A DNA stretch of 64,000 nucleotides from Hyphomicrobiales bacterium 4NK60-0047b (GCA_040367435.1 BAABWY010000003.1:124001-188000), one strand, 5' to 3'. Positions 9,798-19,156 are shown, numbered from the stretch's first letter. Program-made: numbers and translations. Notes: a model not told the origin generated them from the letters alone.

Positions 9798-10841
9798 TTA
9801 ATTTACGGCCTGAAGGGGGAGGTTCATCAGTAGGTTTTGTGGCTTAAAATTTATGGTATTTTCAGGAGACATTGCGAGACCTAAATAGACAGCTTTTCCT
9901 TGCATTGCTTCAATGATTTCTGTCTTATTTTTGAACTCTAAACGAAACAATCCTACGAAATTATTCATCGCTTCTTCTCCCTCAGATTTCCCCTCATATA
10001 AATCGTTCAAAATCTTAGAAGAATACTCATCAAGACCTATGTGCCATGACCATTGTTCATCTTTAATCGACTGCATTGCTTGCACTCTTACATCGACACC
10101 TAACATGTGTCTTACCCACTTACTCAATACATTTGCCAGGGCATCGGGTCCATGTTCCGTGTATCTAAAATCGAGAGCAAAGTTAAATTGGTCCGCTCTT
10201 TGCCAATATGAATTTTTATTAGTTTCGGTTAAAACGTCCAAAGTTATATCTTGGTGCTGTTTACCTGCTTCAGTTAGCAAGCTTCCTAAGCCACCGAGAC
10301 CACCTGTTTCTTTATACATCTCGACGGCTTCTTTATCAGCGAGCATAATTTGCTCATTTTGATTTGTGACTAATTGCTCCCGGAAAAGAATTTCACTTGC
10401 TCTGACATTAAATGGATTTTTTTCTTTCTCTAGCAAACCGCTCACAATCAAATGCACCATGTGAATGATGAACATATTTGGGATGGACAATTTATGCTTC
10501 TCATCGAAGAACGCTAAATATGCTTGCTCTATTGTCTTAAATTTCAAAAGGTGATCTCTGAAAGCCAATATGATTTTGTAATTTTCGACTGTATCTTTAT
10601 CTATGATTTTTTGCAGATCGTCTTCAGACACTTTTATTGAGGGAGTTTCCATTAATCTTTCAAAGAGAATATGTTCTTGATTACAAGACTCATCAACCGG
10701 ATGAATTTCTGGACGCGCGTAATAGGCACGTAGCAAATCATCAGTTACCAGTAACCACCCATTTTCATCTTTTTGAGTTAGATGTAACCCGGATGATTTC
10801 CAAATAGTTTTTCTTTCAGTAATCTGTGCTGTTTCGCTCAT
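9798..10841 (-). CDS. DUF6352 protein
   Basis: 347 residues, cytosolic, no membrane segment. The opening (KSSGLHLTQKDENGWLLVTDDLLRAYYARPE) fits what I recall of the DUF6352 family, which accompanies formate dehydrogenase genes in Hyphomicrobiales; its role is unknown. The ATG follows the stop of the preceding gene without a gap (TGA then ATG), so it is translationally coupled and is the last gene of the fdh unit. The 136 bases to the converging polyferredoxin stop hold no convincing terminator. Confidence 0.75.
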   Translation of the reverse strand: MSETAQITERKTIWKSSGLHLTQKDENGWLLVTDDLLRAYYARPEIHPVDESCNQEHILFERLMETPSIKVSEDDLQKIIDKDTVENYKIILAFRDHLLKFKTIEQAYLAFFDEKHKLSIPNMFIIHMVHLIVSGLLEKEKNPFNVRASEILFREQLVTNQNEQIMLADKEAVEMYKETGGLGGLGSLLTEAGKQHQDITLDVLTETNKNSYWQRADQFNFALDFRYTEHGPDALANVLSKWVRHMLGVDVRVQAMQSIKDEQWSWHIGLDEYSSKILNDLYEGKSEGEEAMNNFVGLFRLEFKNKTEIIEAMQGKAVYLGLAMSPENTINFKPQNLLMNLPLQAVN

Positions 10842-11672
10842 TCATGTCATCCCGGGGTTACCATTTTTAGCTTTTTGCCAAATTTCTTTTAAAGTTATGA
10901 GATGGATTTTTTGATCTTCTGATTTCAAAAGAGCGCCGCCAACTTCATCTAAGCCAACAAATTGCCCTCTAAAACTTTGCTCTTTACCTTCTATGGTTGT
11001 TATTTGATTTCTATTCGCCGCTCGGAACAGCCAATTTTCATGAACTGGTTCAAACCCTTCTTGTTGCCATGTATCAATCCAGGTTAAAAAATGGCGTGAC
11101 CATGAATTTATGATTTGTCTGGCGTCGACATCACCGCAGCCTTCTTCATATAGAACAGTTTTTCTTAAATCATTTCCTGGTTCATTCTCATCTTGGGCAT
11201 GGTTTTCTTCTGGCCATTTAATATTTAAAGCCATGGATAAGACTGCGTAATCAGGAATTTCATCAAATGATGTGTTGGTAGGAAAATACAGTGAAACATT
11301 TCCAACACGTGCCCCATTTGCACAAACGAGCCCTGGCCATCCAAATGTTATTCCTAAATTTGGTGGACAAATGGCTCCTAAGCAATCAGCAATTGCTACC
11401 ATGCCAAGCGGAACCATGGTCAGAGTTTTTTCAGCTGAAATTTCTGGCTCGAGAACAATTGCACAATGAGCAACATCCAATGATGTTGACCAAACCAAAT
11501 CACCAGCCCCCAACTTTTTTTCTTTAAGTTTATCGAGTGTATCTGTCACTAAATCAGTCTCTCGAACCGGACTGTCACCAATTAGGTGTGGGTCAGATGC
11601 TGTTAATGGGTTGGTTTCATGAAATTCATGACCATTCAATAGTGGTGGGAATGTAAGTGTGGTTTGATCCAT
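10842..11672 (-). CDS. Biotin/lipoate-protein-ligase-like protein
   Basis: 276 residues. The central region (DLVWSTSLDVAHCAIVLEPE, IADCLGAICPPNLGITFGWPG, then GNDLRKTVLYEEGCGDVDARQIINSWSRHFLTWID) matches a biotin/lipoate ligase-like family; the C-terminus (FRGQFVGLDEVGGALLKSEDQKIHLITL) looks like the small beta domain of BirA-type proteins. The canonical ligase glycine-rich loop is not clear to me, so enzymatic activity is uncertain. Its place between fdh genes suggests a maturation or attachment role for the dehydrogenase rather than general lipoylation; that is inference. Confidence 0.7.
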   Translation of the reverse strand: MDQTTLTFPPLLNGHEFHETNPLTASDPHLIGDSPVRETDLVTDTLDKLKEKKLGAGDLVWSTSLDVAHCAIVLEPEISAEKTLTMVPLGMVAIADCLGAICPPNLGITFGWPGLVCANGARVGNVSLYFPTNTSFDEIPDYAVLSMALNIKWPEENHAQDENEPGNDLRKTVLYEEGCGDVDARQIINSWSRHFLTWIDTWQQEGFEPVHENWLFRAANRNQITTIEGKEQSFRGQFVGLDEVGGALLKSEDQKIHLITLKEIWQKAKNGNPGMT

Positions 11673-11720
11673 TGTTTTTATTCTAGTCTTCTTTCCTTAC
11701 AACATTTTAAAGTTTTAAAT

Positions 11721-11846
11721 TTACAAGCGAATTGATTTTCCCTGGAAAGCTTCGGTTGAAGATTGGTTTAAGCTGCCGTTTAACAGACAAGATGAAACTA
11801 TGCCGATGAGAACGACAAGTCCGAGGCTTATAATAATTGCTTTCAT
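11721..11846 (-). CDS. 41-residue single-span membrane peptide in the fdh unit
   Basis: The frame starts MKAIIISLGLVVLIGIVSSC and ends QGKSIRL. One hydrophobic helix covers residues 3-21 and a Cys sits at 20, so it is either a tiny membrane protein or a lipoprotein-like peptide. An AAGGAT ribosome site lies 5 bases before the ATG. It lies between the WD40-cytochrome gene and the ligase-like gene, in the same direction. Right-direction ribosome site, hydrophobic helix and operon position support it; size and lack of known homology keep confidence moderate. Confidence 0.55.
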   Translation of the reverse strand: MKAIIISLGLVVLIGIVSSCLLNGSLNQSSTEAFQGKSIRL

Positions 11847-11861
11847 TTTTTATCCTTTTTT

Positions 11862-12041
11862 GTGCTTCAGGTTGCCCACTAACAACCGCTTTTTTTATGT
11901 GCTTCAGGTTGCCCACTAACAACCGCTTTTTTGATGTGCTTCAGGTTGCCTACTTTTTAGCGTTCCTTCGAATGCCCACTAGCAACCGTCGCAGCAACCG
12001 CATTTTTTGATGTGCTTCTGATGCCTACTACGCATCCGCAC
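11862..12041 (+). repeat. Family A hairpin repeat cluster, five copies, one nested
   Basis: Copies at 11862-11890 and 11899-11926 have inner arms GGTTG/CAACC and loop CCCACTAA. The copy at 11933-12002 has inner arms GGTTGC/GCAACC, but its loop is replaced by a further copy at 11960-11992. The copy at 12012-12041 has outer arms GTGC/GCAC, bulge TTCT, inner arms GATGC/GCATC and loop CTACTAC. The last copy abuts the stop codon of the WD40-cytochrome gene. All have the bulge on the + strand although the genes run leftward. T runs follow most copies. Confidence 0.85.
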
Positions 12042-13495
12042 TATTTAGCTACCGTTGCTTTCTTTAAAAATTGTATCAGTGCATCTCTTCTGTGAACTGC
12101 TTTTAATCTTTGAACTGGCATTTTTGATCCTGGGGTTACGATATCCGGACCTTCGTCAAATAATCTGCCGATTGTTTCTTCATTCCAAATTAATTTAGAG
12201 GCAATGAGAGCTTTTGAAAACTTATAACCTTTAAGTGTTCCAGCTTCTCTGCCGAATAATTTATACAATGTGGGGCCTGCTCTATTTTTATCATTGGGGC
12301 CAAGTGTGTGACAAACTGAACATTTTCTTTGAAACTCTACCTCGCCGGGATCTTCTGATCGTTTGAATTGAAAGCGCCTTGGTTGCAAACTGCTCGTCAC
12401 TTTAAAACTTTCTTTCGGAAAAACTTGCCATCTGCTGATGAAATCATCGAGACCAGAGCGATAGAGCGTTTTTCCATTTTTTGAAAAAGCTAAGCCCCAG
12501 ACAGGGCCAATGAAATTTTTATATTCTTCAAGTTGTTTAAAAGTTACGAGATCAAATATTCGGATGTACCCGTCACTGAAGCCGACTGCAAACCAGCCAG
12601 AATTTTTATTGATCGCCAGAGATAAAATTGGATGTTGAAAATTTCCAATTTTTTTTACAGTTCTGTTTTTTATATCCAACAATGAGACATCACCATTTAA
12701 CGTTCCAAATAATATTTCTTTTCCATCTGGCATTAGGTGAATGACATTTATTCCCCACCCGTTTGAATGGATGATGCCGCCATGTTGGATTTTATTTTGT
12801 TTGGCTTTTTCATCGATATGCCAAGCTCGGATATCTCCATCGTAAGAGGCTGAAAAAAGAAGTGTATTATCATGGCTAAACGTGACCGAATTCACATTCC
12901 CTCTATGGCCATTAAACGTGTTTGCTTGAACTTGCTTTTCTATATCAAACAATCTGGCAGTACCGTCCCATCTTGCAACAGCCGCAAATTTACCATTTTG
13001 GCTGACCGTTACATCCAGAACCTTATCACCCGTATCTTCTATTAATTTTGATAATTTTCCGGTCGTTAAATTCCAAATCGCAAAGCTACCATCATCTGAA
13101 ACTGACACCGCTTTGTTGGGCAACTTATTGCCATTCGGGACAAAGGCAATGTCGTTGACGGCGGCATTGTGACCAAGCATGCGATGTTTTATTCTTCCTT
13201 TTTTATTTGAAAGATCCCAAAGGATAATTGAGTAGTCGAAAGATGAACTTAGGGCGAGCTTATCCATTCCATCCAGAACTATGGATTTAACTGGCCCTCC
13301 ATGACCTTTTAATTTTTCTGGCAAAAGAGGTTGATTAGTTTGTGCGTGTATTCTTCCCTTATTTAGGAGGACATTCGACAGGACCATTTCAAATCCAACC
13401 ACTGCGCTGATTGATAGAATTAGCGCAGTGGTTGCAAAGTGCGCTAAGGGTGAGCCTTTACGCACACTCTTTCTTCGATCTGTGGCTACACTCAT
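12041..13495 (-). CDS. Membrane-anchored WD40 propeller fused to cytochrome c
   Basis: 484 residues. A basic N-terminus and one hydrophobic helix (about 20-45) anchor the protein with its bulk outside. WD40 repeats follow (HGGPVKSIVLDGMD, GHNAAVNDIAFVP, GHRGNVNSVTFSHD, each ending in a W/F-D pattern), enough for about seven blades to residue 375. The C-terminal domain has one haem motif CSVCH near 393 and a methionine ligand candidate in PGSKMPV, as in class I cytochrome c. It starts 9 bases after the fdhC stop. A periplasmic electron carrier or scaffold for the dehydrogenase is likely. Confidence 0.88.
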   Translation of the reverse strand: MSVATDRRKSVRKGSPLAHFATTALILSISAVVGFEMVLSNVLLNKGRIHAQTNQPLLPEKLKGHGGPVKSIVLDGMDKLALSSSFDYSIILWDLSNKKGRIKHRMLGHNAAVNDIAFVPNGNKLPNKAVSVSDDGSFAIWNLTTGKLSKLIEDTGDKVLDVTVSQNGKFAAVARWDGTARLFDIEKQVQANTFNGHRGNVNSVTFSHDNTLLFSASYDGDIRAWHIDEKAKQNKIQHGGIIHSNGWGINVIHLMPDGKEILFGTLNGDVSLLDIKNRTVKKIGNFQHPILSLAINKNSGWFAVGFSDGYIRIFDLVTFKQLEEYKNFIGPVWGLAFSKNGKTLYRSGLDDFISRWQVFPKESFKVTSSLQPRRFQFKRSEDPGEVEFQRKCSVCHTLGPNDKNRAGPTLYKLFGREAGTLKGYKFSKALIASKLIWNEETIGRLFDEGPDIVTPGSKMPVQRLKAVHRRDALIQFLKKATVAK

Positions 13496-13504
13496 CTCTA
13501 ATGA

Positions 13505-14761
13505 CTACTCTGCGGCTTGAACGTTCGCGCCATCAGCATTTCTCTCTTGAGCTTTAACTTCTTCAACCCAAAGAGAATGATGCTCAAGTGCCCAATTTTC
13601 ATCGACGTCACCAGAGCCCATGGCATCATAGGCCCCTTCCATACCGATTGAGCCGATATAGATATGAGCTAAGATCAGGCAGATCATAAGGACGCCCATG
13701 ATGGCATGCCAGATATTATTATATTGCTGCTCTTGAATAACACTGTAGGGAGCGCTTCCCATACCGAGCCAATTTCCAACATCAAGCCCTATAGCTGAAA
13801 ATGCTGACATGGTGCTTGAGAAGAATGAATATTCAAATGGGAACATCAAAGCCCAGCCTGAAACACTTAGAGAAAGTCCCCCTATCATAACAGCCCAGAA
13901 GATAAGTTTTTGGCCTGCATTAAATTTACCGGCTGGAGGATGCTCACCCTTTTTAAAGATGCCACCACCTTTTAGGATCCAATTAATGTCGCCACGATTA
14001 GGTAAATTATGCATCACCCAACAAACAAAAGCGATGATCAGCCCGAGCATAAAAGCAAAGGCAATGTAGTTATGAGTGAGTTTTAAAAAGTAAGTAAACG
14101 GTCCAAAGGCATCTTTACCGATGATCGGTAGAATTACTGATTTACCAAATGTAATATTAAGCCCACTGACCCCCAGAATGATGAATGAAATTGCCATGAG
14201 CCAATGGCCGGTTCGTTCGATGGTAGAAAAACGCTTGATCTTACGGCCAGACAAGCCTTTGTCGACTTTGATTTTTCCACGCCAGGCAAAGAAAATGGCT
14301 AATAGAATTAAAGTCGCTAGCATAGAGAAACCAAGATAGCTAAATAGGGGACCGTTACGAATGGCTCTATAGCTTTCACCAGAATCTTGCACTAAAACGC
14401 CTGCTTTTGTATCCGGGATTGAAACATTGCCCTTCACACCATGACGAATAGCACGCCAGGTATCTGAATCTGAACTTCTATTTAGAACAGCGCCAGGTAT
14501 TCTGTTGGTTTGAAACTTTTTAGCGGCGTCTTTATTGATTACATTTTTCACCGCATTGGCTGGTGGGCGAACTGAGCTTTCTGCCTGGGCGTTAGAGACA
14601 CTACAGATAAACAGAATAAGCCCGATCATTACCAAGCCCATAACAAAGTTCATGGTTTCTTTTAGTGGCCCTAAAGGTAGAGCTAACGTTTTTTTATTGG
14701 TTCTTGCCATCCCTCGGAGCAAGTTGTTATTTTGTGACTCCGGTGATTGAAGACTGTTCAT
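13505..14761 (-). CDS. fdhC: Formate dehydrogenase cytochrome b556 (gamma) subunit
   Basis: The ATG at 14761 with AGGGAG six bases before it is preferred over a GTG 18 bases upstream; this gives 418 residues. A long N-terminal export-like region (hydrophobic about 38-55, then NAQA) precedes a helix near 145 and the FdhI-type core: IERTGHWLMAISFIILGVSGL, FLKLTHNYIAFAFMLG, KFNAGQKLIFWAVMIG and NNIWHAIMGVLMICLILAHIYIG, with the haem-type histidines. It carries electrons from FdhB to quinone. The extra N-terminal domain is longer than in E. coli FdnI (about 217 residues) but is common in the longer epsilon/alpha-type FdhC. Confidence 0.93.
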   Translation of the reverse strand: MNSLQSPESQNNNLLRGMARTNKKTLALPLGPLKETMNFVMGLVMIGLILFICSVSNAQAESSVRPPANAVKNVINKDAAKKFQTNRIPGAVLNRSSDSDTWRAIRHGVKGNVSIPDTKAGVLVQDSGESYRAIRNGPLFSYLGFSMLATLILLAIFFAWRGKIKVDKGLSGRKIKRFSTIERTGHWLMAISFIILGVSGLNITFGKSVILPIIGKDAFGPFTYFLKLTHNYIAFAFMLGLIIAFVCWVMHNLPNRGDINWILKGGGIFKKGEHPPAGKFNAGQKLIFWAVMIGGLSLSVSGWALMFPFEYSFFSSTMSAFSAIGLDVGNWLGMGSAPYSVIQEQQYNNIWHAIMGVLMICLILAHIYIGSIGMEGAYDAMGSGDVDENWALEHHSLWVEEVKAQERNADGANVQAAE

Positions 14762-14997
14762 TTTTTTCTCCCTACTCACTCAATTGAATTCCCTTGAATT
14801 TTTATACGCGCCGTTCTTCAAATCTCTATCGAAGAAAGTCTGCTGTGATTTTATTCATGCCACTTTATGCATGCTCAATTGAGGGCTCATTGAATGAGGT
14901 TTATCTGTTTGGCTTGGTATGCTTATGCGCACAAATTTTTATGTCACTCTCATCTTCAACCTGCTTCATTCAAAACAAGACAAGTTGAAAATTCTTA

Positions 14998-15086
14998 ATA
15001 ATGAGGAGATGTCAGAATTCACTGTAATCTCCTCATTATCTTTTTTCCGGTTAACTTAACCGGTCACGTTTTAAACAGGCCTGTTT
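14998..15086. promoter_or_regulatory. Three inverted repeats between fdhB and fdhC
   Basis: The 342-base gap between fdhB and fdhC has a 13-bp perfect stem, ATAATGAGGAGAT (14998-15010) with ATCTCCTCATTAT (15027-15039), then a palindrome CCGGTTAACTTAACCGG (15047-15063) and another, AAACAGGCCTGTTT (15073-15086). T runs flank the first stem most clearly on the + strand. In the fdh mRNA this is the 3-prime side of fdhB, so it may attenuate read-through or protect the fdhAB message. The rest of the gap (14762-14997) shows nothing else. Confidence 0.55.
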
Positions 15087-15103
15087 TTAACAGGAGTGGG
15101 GGA

Positions 15104-15700
15104 TTAACCGCCTGTTTTACGATCATATGCTGTTCCCCATCCCCAAGCACCTGAGCCGAAGCCACGGGCTACGACACGTTGACGGTAGATATCGGAAACA
15201 GTGTCACCGTCCCCCGCCAAGAGAGCTTTGGTTGAGCACATTTCTGCGCATAATGGTAACTTGCCTTCTGCAAGACGGTTGCGTCCATATTTTTGGAACT
15301 CGTCCTGGGACATGTTTTCTTCCGGGCCACCGGCACAGAAAGTACATTTGTCCATTTTGCCACGAGAGCCAAAATTTGAAGCTTGCGGATATTGCGGCGC
15401 GCCAAACGGACACGCATAGAAGCAATAGCCACAGCCAATGCAGAGATCTTTTGAGTGCAATACAACGCCATCAGTTGTCTGGTAGAAGCAGTCAACTGGA
15501 CAGACGGCCATACATGGTGCATCTGAACAGTGCATGCAAGCAACCGAGATTGATCGCTCTCCTGCTTTACCATCATTGATGGTGACAACGCGGCGCCGAT
15601 TGACACCCCACGGTACCTCATGCTCGTTTTTACAAGCTGTCACACAGGCATTACATTCGATGCAACGTTCTGCGTCACAGAGGAATTTCATTCTAGCCAT
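15104..15700 (-). CDS. fdhB: Formate dehydrogenase iron-sulfur (beta) subunit
   Basis: 198 residues with four 4Fe-4S cysteine sets: CIECNACVTACKNE (14-27), CMHCSDAPCMAVCP (near 56), CIGCGYCFYACP (near 87) and CTFC paired with a later CAEMC. This is the DMSOR-type electron-transfer subunit; it lacks the C-terminal membrane helix of FdnH, as usual for FdhABC enzymes of this kind. It begins 18 bases after the fdhA stop with an AGGAGG ribosome site. Confidence 0.95.
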   Translation of the reverse strand: MARMKFLCDAERCIECNACVTACKNEHEVPWGVNRRRVVTINDGKAGERSISVACMHCSDAPCMAVCPVDCFYQTTDGVVLHSKDLCIGCGYCFYACPFGAPQYPQASNFGSRGKMDKCTFCAGGPEENMSQDEFQKYGRNRLAEGKLPLCAEMCSTKALLAGDGDTVSDIYRQRVVARGFGSGAWGWGTAYDRKTGG

Positions 15701-15718
15701 TTTTATTCCTCCTAAAGG

Positions 15719-18637
15719 TTACGCGCGCTCAATACGGCAGAGCGTCGTTTTGGTTTCTTGCATTTGGGTTACGCTGTCATAGCCATAAGTTTGTGCGGTG
15801 TTACACGCCTCACCTAAGACGATTGGGTCAGCACCCGTTGGGTATTTCGAGCGGAGATCTTCGCCCTGATAATGACCACCAAAGTGGAATGGTGTGAAGA
15901 CAACGCCTCGGCCCACCCGCTCTGTAATCATTGCCTGGATTTTGATCTTGGCACCCTCTGGACTGTGAAGCCAGACAGTGTCTTTATCTCTGATACCTAG
16001 ATCATTGGCATCACCCGGGTTAATCTCAACAAACATGTCTTGTTGAAGCTCGGCAAGCCAAGGGTTGGAGCGTGTTTCATCACCACCACCTTCATATTCA
16101 ACCAAGCGACCAGATGTCATGATCATTGGGAAATCCTTGGAGAAGTCTTTCTCCTGGATTGATTTATAGGCTGTTGGCAACCGCCAGAAGGTTTTATCTT
16201 CATAGGTTGAATAATCAGCCAATAGATCGCGGCGTGCCGTGTAGAGCGGCTCGCGGTGAATGGGCACCGGATCTGGGAATGTCCAGACAACGGCTCTTGC
16301 CTTTGCGTTACCAAACGGTGCGCAACCATGTTTAATGGCGACCCGTTGAATGCCACCAGATAAATCAACCTTCCAGTTCACTTTATCAAGTTTGGCTTCA
16401 TCATCCGATCCGGCAACCTTTTTAACAGCTGCCATTTCAGCGTCTGTCATGTCACCTAACCAACCAAGTTTTCTTAGCATGCCAACAGTGAATTCAGGAT
16501 AGCCATCCTTAATTTCAGAGCCGACAGGGTAAGATCCTTCAGCAAGCAGGTTGTCGCCATTTTTCTCAACGCCAAATCTAGCGCGGAAACATAGACCACC
16601 TTTTGCAACTGGTAATGATGGATCATATAGGTTCGCAGTGCCTGGGTGCTTCATATCAGCTGTTCCCCAGCATGGCCAAGGCAGACCATAATACTCGCCA
16701 TCAGCTGGACCACCATTCGCGCGCAATGTTGTGCGGTCAAAGGTGTGCTGGTTAGCCATGTGCATTTTCATGCGCTCTGGTGATTGCCCTGTGTAACCGA
16801 TGGTCCACATACCTCTATTGAACTCGCGTGTGATATCTTCCACGAGGGGTTCTTCACCGTTCACTTTGATGTTGCGGAACAAACGATCAGCAAAACCGAG
16901 TTTTTTTGCAAGCTTATATGCAATTTTATGATCTGGTAGAGATTCAAACATTGGCTCCATGATTTTTTCACGCCATTGGAGCGACCGGTTTGAAGCTGTT
17001 ACCGAACCATATGTTTCAAACTGAGTTGAAGCTGGTAAGAGGTAGACACCGTCTTTTCTATCTTGCAACACAGCTGACATGGTTGGGTACGGGTCAATGA
17101 TGACCAACATATCTAACATGCCCATTGCTTTGCGCATTTCGGGTAGTCTGGTTTGTGAGTTTGGTGCGTGGCCCCAGAAAACCATAACCTTCGTGTTATC
17201 AGGTTGGATAATGTTTTCTTTGGCTTCAAGTACACCATCGATCCAGCGAGAAACAGGTATGCCTTTCTCGTGCATCATTTTTTTGTTTTTACCGTCACTT
17301 GTTTTCATGACTGCGAACCGGCCTTTGAGCCAATCAGCATCTTCTTCCCAAACGCGAGACCAGTGGCCCCATGCGCCGGCAGAGAGACCATAATAGCCTG
17401 GTAATGTATTGGCTAGCACGCCAAGGTCTGTTGCGCCTTGCACGTTATCGTGGCCACGGAAGATGTTTGTTCCGCCACCTGATTTGCCCATATTGCCTAG
17501 GGCTAATTGTAGGATGCAGTAAGCTCTGGTGTTGTTGTTACCATTGGTGTGTTGAGTACCACCCATACACCAGATCACTGTACCAGGGCGATGCTCTGCC
17601 AGAGTTCTGGCAACACGCTCTAATTGAGATCCAGGGGTGCCTGTAACGTTCTCAACTTTTTCAGGTGTCCATTTAGCAACTTCTTCACGGATTTGATCCA
17701 TGCCCCAAACGCGTTGCTTGATGAACTGTTTGTCTTCCCATCCATTTTTGAAAATATGGTGGAGAATACCCCAAACGAGGGCAACGTCTGTACCCGGGCG
17801 AAAGCGCACATATTCATCCGCATGAGCAGCTGTCCGAGTAAACCTTGGGTCACACACTATAAGTGGTGCGTTATTTTCTTCTTTGGCTTTTAGGAGGTGC
17901 AACAGAGACACTGGGTGTGCTTCAGCTGGGTTACCACCAATGAGGAAAATTGCTTTTGATTTGTGAATGTCATTATATGAATTTGTCATCGCGCCATAGC
18001 CCCAGGTGTTTGCAACACCGGCCACTGTGGTTGAGTGACAAATACGGGCTTGGTGATCGACATTGTTTGTGCCGAAATAAGCAGCGAATTTACGCACCAA
18101 ATAAGCTTGCTCATTGCTGTGTTTCGCTGAGCCGAGCCAATAGACAGAATCTGGACCTACATTTTTCTGTACGTCTAACATTTTGTCGCCAACTTCATTG
18201 ATGGCTACATCCCATGAAATCCGTTTCCACTTGCCGTTCTCCAGTTTCATTGGATATTTCAGCCGGCGTTCACCATGGGCGTGCTCGCGCACTGAGGCAC
18301 CTTTTGCGCAATGTGCACCGAGGTTAAATGGACTATCAAAGCCTGGTTCCTGGCCGACCCATACCCCATTGGATACTTCGGCTAAAACCGTGCACCCAAC
18401 TGAACAGTGAGTACAGACAGATTTTTTGATTTCCATTTTACCGGCAGCGCCGACTTTTGCGGCTTTTGCTTTCCGTACCATTCCTCCTGAAAGAGTAGAA
18501 ATGGCTGCTGCTCCGCCTAATGTTAGGCCGGATTTTTTAAGGAAGTCGCGGCGATCTACCACTGTTCCCTTAAAGCTTGACAGCACAGAGGACAGCCGGG
18601 AGCCATTCGCAACCCCATTTGTCTTTTTTCTGAGCAT
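15719..18637 (-). CDS. fdhA: Formate dehydrogenase catalytic (alpha) subunit, cysteine type
   Basis: 972 residues. The twin-arginine signal is DRRDFLKKSGLTLGG near 28-42, so the enzyme is exported folded. CTHCSVGC with a later GAHCAKG binds the 4Fe-4S cluster. RICHSTTV near 198 carries the molybdenum- or tungsten-ligand residue as Cys; there is no in-frame TGA, so it is not a selenoprotein. Gly-rich pterin-binding blocks follow (IFLIGGNPAEAHPV, GGTQHTNGNNNTR) and a molydopterin-binding C-terminal barrel. It oxidises formate to CO2 in the periplasm and feeds FdhB and FdhC. Neighbours supply the chaperone and other subunits. Confidence 0.97.
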   Translation of the reverse strand: MLRKKTNGVANGSRLSSVLSSFKGTVVDRRDFLKKSGLTLGGAAAISTLSGGMVRKAKAAKVGAAGKMEIKKSVCTHCSVGCTVLAEVSNGVWVGQEPGFDSPFNLGAHCAKGASVREHAHGERRLKYPMKLENGKWKRISWDVAINEVGDKMLDVQKNVGPDSVYWLGSAKHSNEQAYLVRKFAAYFGTNNVDHQARICHSTTVAGVANTWGYGAMTNSYNDIHKSKAIFLIGGNPAEAHPVSLLHLLKAKEENNAPLIVCDPRFTRTAAHADEYVRFRPGTDVALVWGILHHIFKNGWEDKQFIKQRVWGMDQIREEVAKWTPEKVENVTGTPGSQLERVARTLAEHRPGTVIWCMGGTQHTNGNNNTRAYCILQLALGNMGKSGGGTNIFRGHDNVQGATDLGVLANTLPGYYGLSAGAWGHWSRVWEEDADWLKGRFAVMKTSDGKNKKMMHEKGIPVSRWIDGVLEAKENIIQPDNTKVMVFWGHAPNSQTRLPEMRKAMGMLDMLVIIDPYPTMSAVLQDRKDGVYLLPASTQFETYGSVTASNRSLQWREKIMEPMFESLPDHKIAYKLAKKLGFADRLFRNIKVNGEEPLVEDITREFNRGMWTIGYTGQSPERMKMHMANQHTFDRTTLRANGGPADGEYYGLPWPCWGTADMKHPGTANLYDPSLPVAKGGLCFRARFGVEKNGDNLLAEGSYPVGSEIKDGYPEFTVGMLRKLGWLGDMTDAEMAAVKKVAGSDDEAKLDKVNWKVDLSGGIQRVAIKHGCAPFGNAKARAVVWTFPDPVPIHREPLYTARRDLLADYSTYEDKTFWRLPTAYKSIQEKDFSKDFPMIMTSGRLVEYEGGGDETRSNPWLAELQQDMFVEINPGDANDLGIRDKDTVWLHSPEGAKIKIQAMITERVGRGVVFTPFHFGGHYQGEDLRSKYPTGADPIVLGEACNTAQTYGYDSVTQMQETKTTLCRIERA

Positions 18638-18733
18638 TTTAATCTCCGTTTGAATTTGCAGTCTTCAAATTTAATGATTGGTTTTATTATTGTTTTTTAC
18701 GTTCCAGTTGAGTTAGAACCTCATCAGTTGGTT

Positions 18734-18955
18734 TTAGAACCTTGCTGAATCGTAAAATGTTTTCACATGCTTGGTTTCTTTATACCCAGCACTTCCTTCA
18801 GCTATAGTTTCAGCAGCTGCCTCTTTTGCAGTTGCAGCTTCTCCGGTTAACAGAGCTGCTCCACTTGCAACAGTGCCGATGCTGGCAAGTTTAAGAAAAC
18901 CACGACGATCTGTTTCAACAGCGGTTGCTTGAACTTGATTTTGCTTTTTGGTCAT
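18734..18955 (-). CDS. Small Tat-target protein of the formate dehydrogenase cluster
   Basis: 73 residues with a twin-arginine motif DRRGFLKLASIGTVASGAAL at 16-35, then an Ala/Glu-rich linker and GYKETKHVKTFYDSARF at the end. This fits the small family described as a formate dehydrogenase region Tat target. Its function is not known; the length and the conserved aromatic tail suggest an extra small periplasmic subunit. It lies 96 bases before fdhA and has AAGGAGTG upstream. Confidence 0.88.
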   Translation of the reverse strand: MTKKQNQVQATAVETDRRGFLKLASIGTVASGAALLTGEAATAKEAAAETIAEGSAGYKETKHVKTFYDSARF

Positions 18956-19156
18956 TTATTCACTCCTTTCTTTCCACTCGTTTCTCTCAAGCTATAGCTT
19001 AATTCTATGAGAGACTTTTTTAGCTCTAAGAGCTTTAGAAAACCTTCTTCGTGGACTTTTCAGGTTTCCTCAATTTATAAACTCGTGATCTTTACGGCCC
19101 CGTTTAAAGACACTGATTTTACGAGTTCTAATTTCTTTGTTTAAGCATGTCCTTCT

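Noticed and set aside
11707-11922. 71-residue minus frame overlapping the 41-residue peptide
   Set aside because: Another frame over the family A repeats; the shorter frame has the ribosome site and the hydrophobic helix.
15719-18637. Selenocysteine formate dehydrogenase
   Set aside because: The active-site position is encoded as Cys (RICHSTTV) and the frame has no internal TGA.
15127-18653. Many plus-strand frames opposite fdhA and fdhB
   Set aside because: They are complementary-strand frames over strongly conserved genes.
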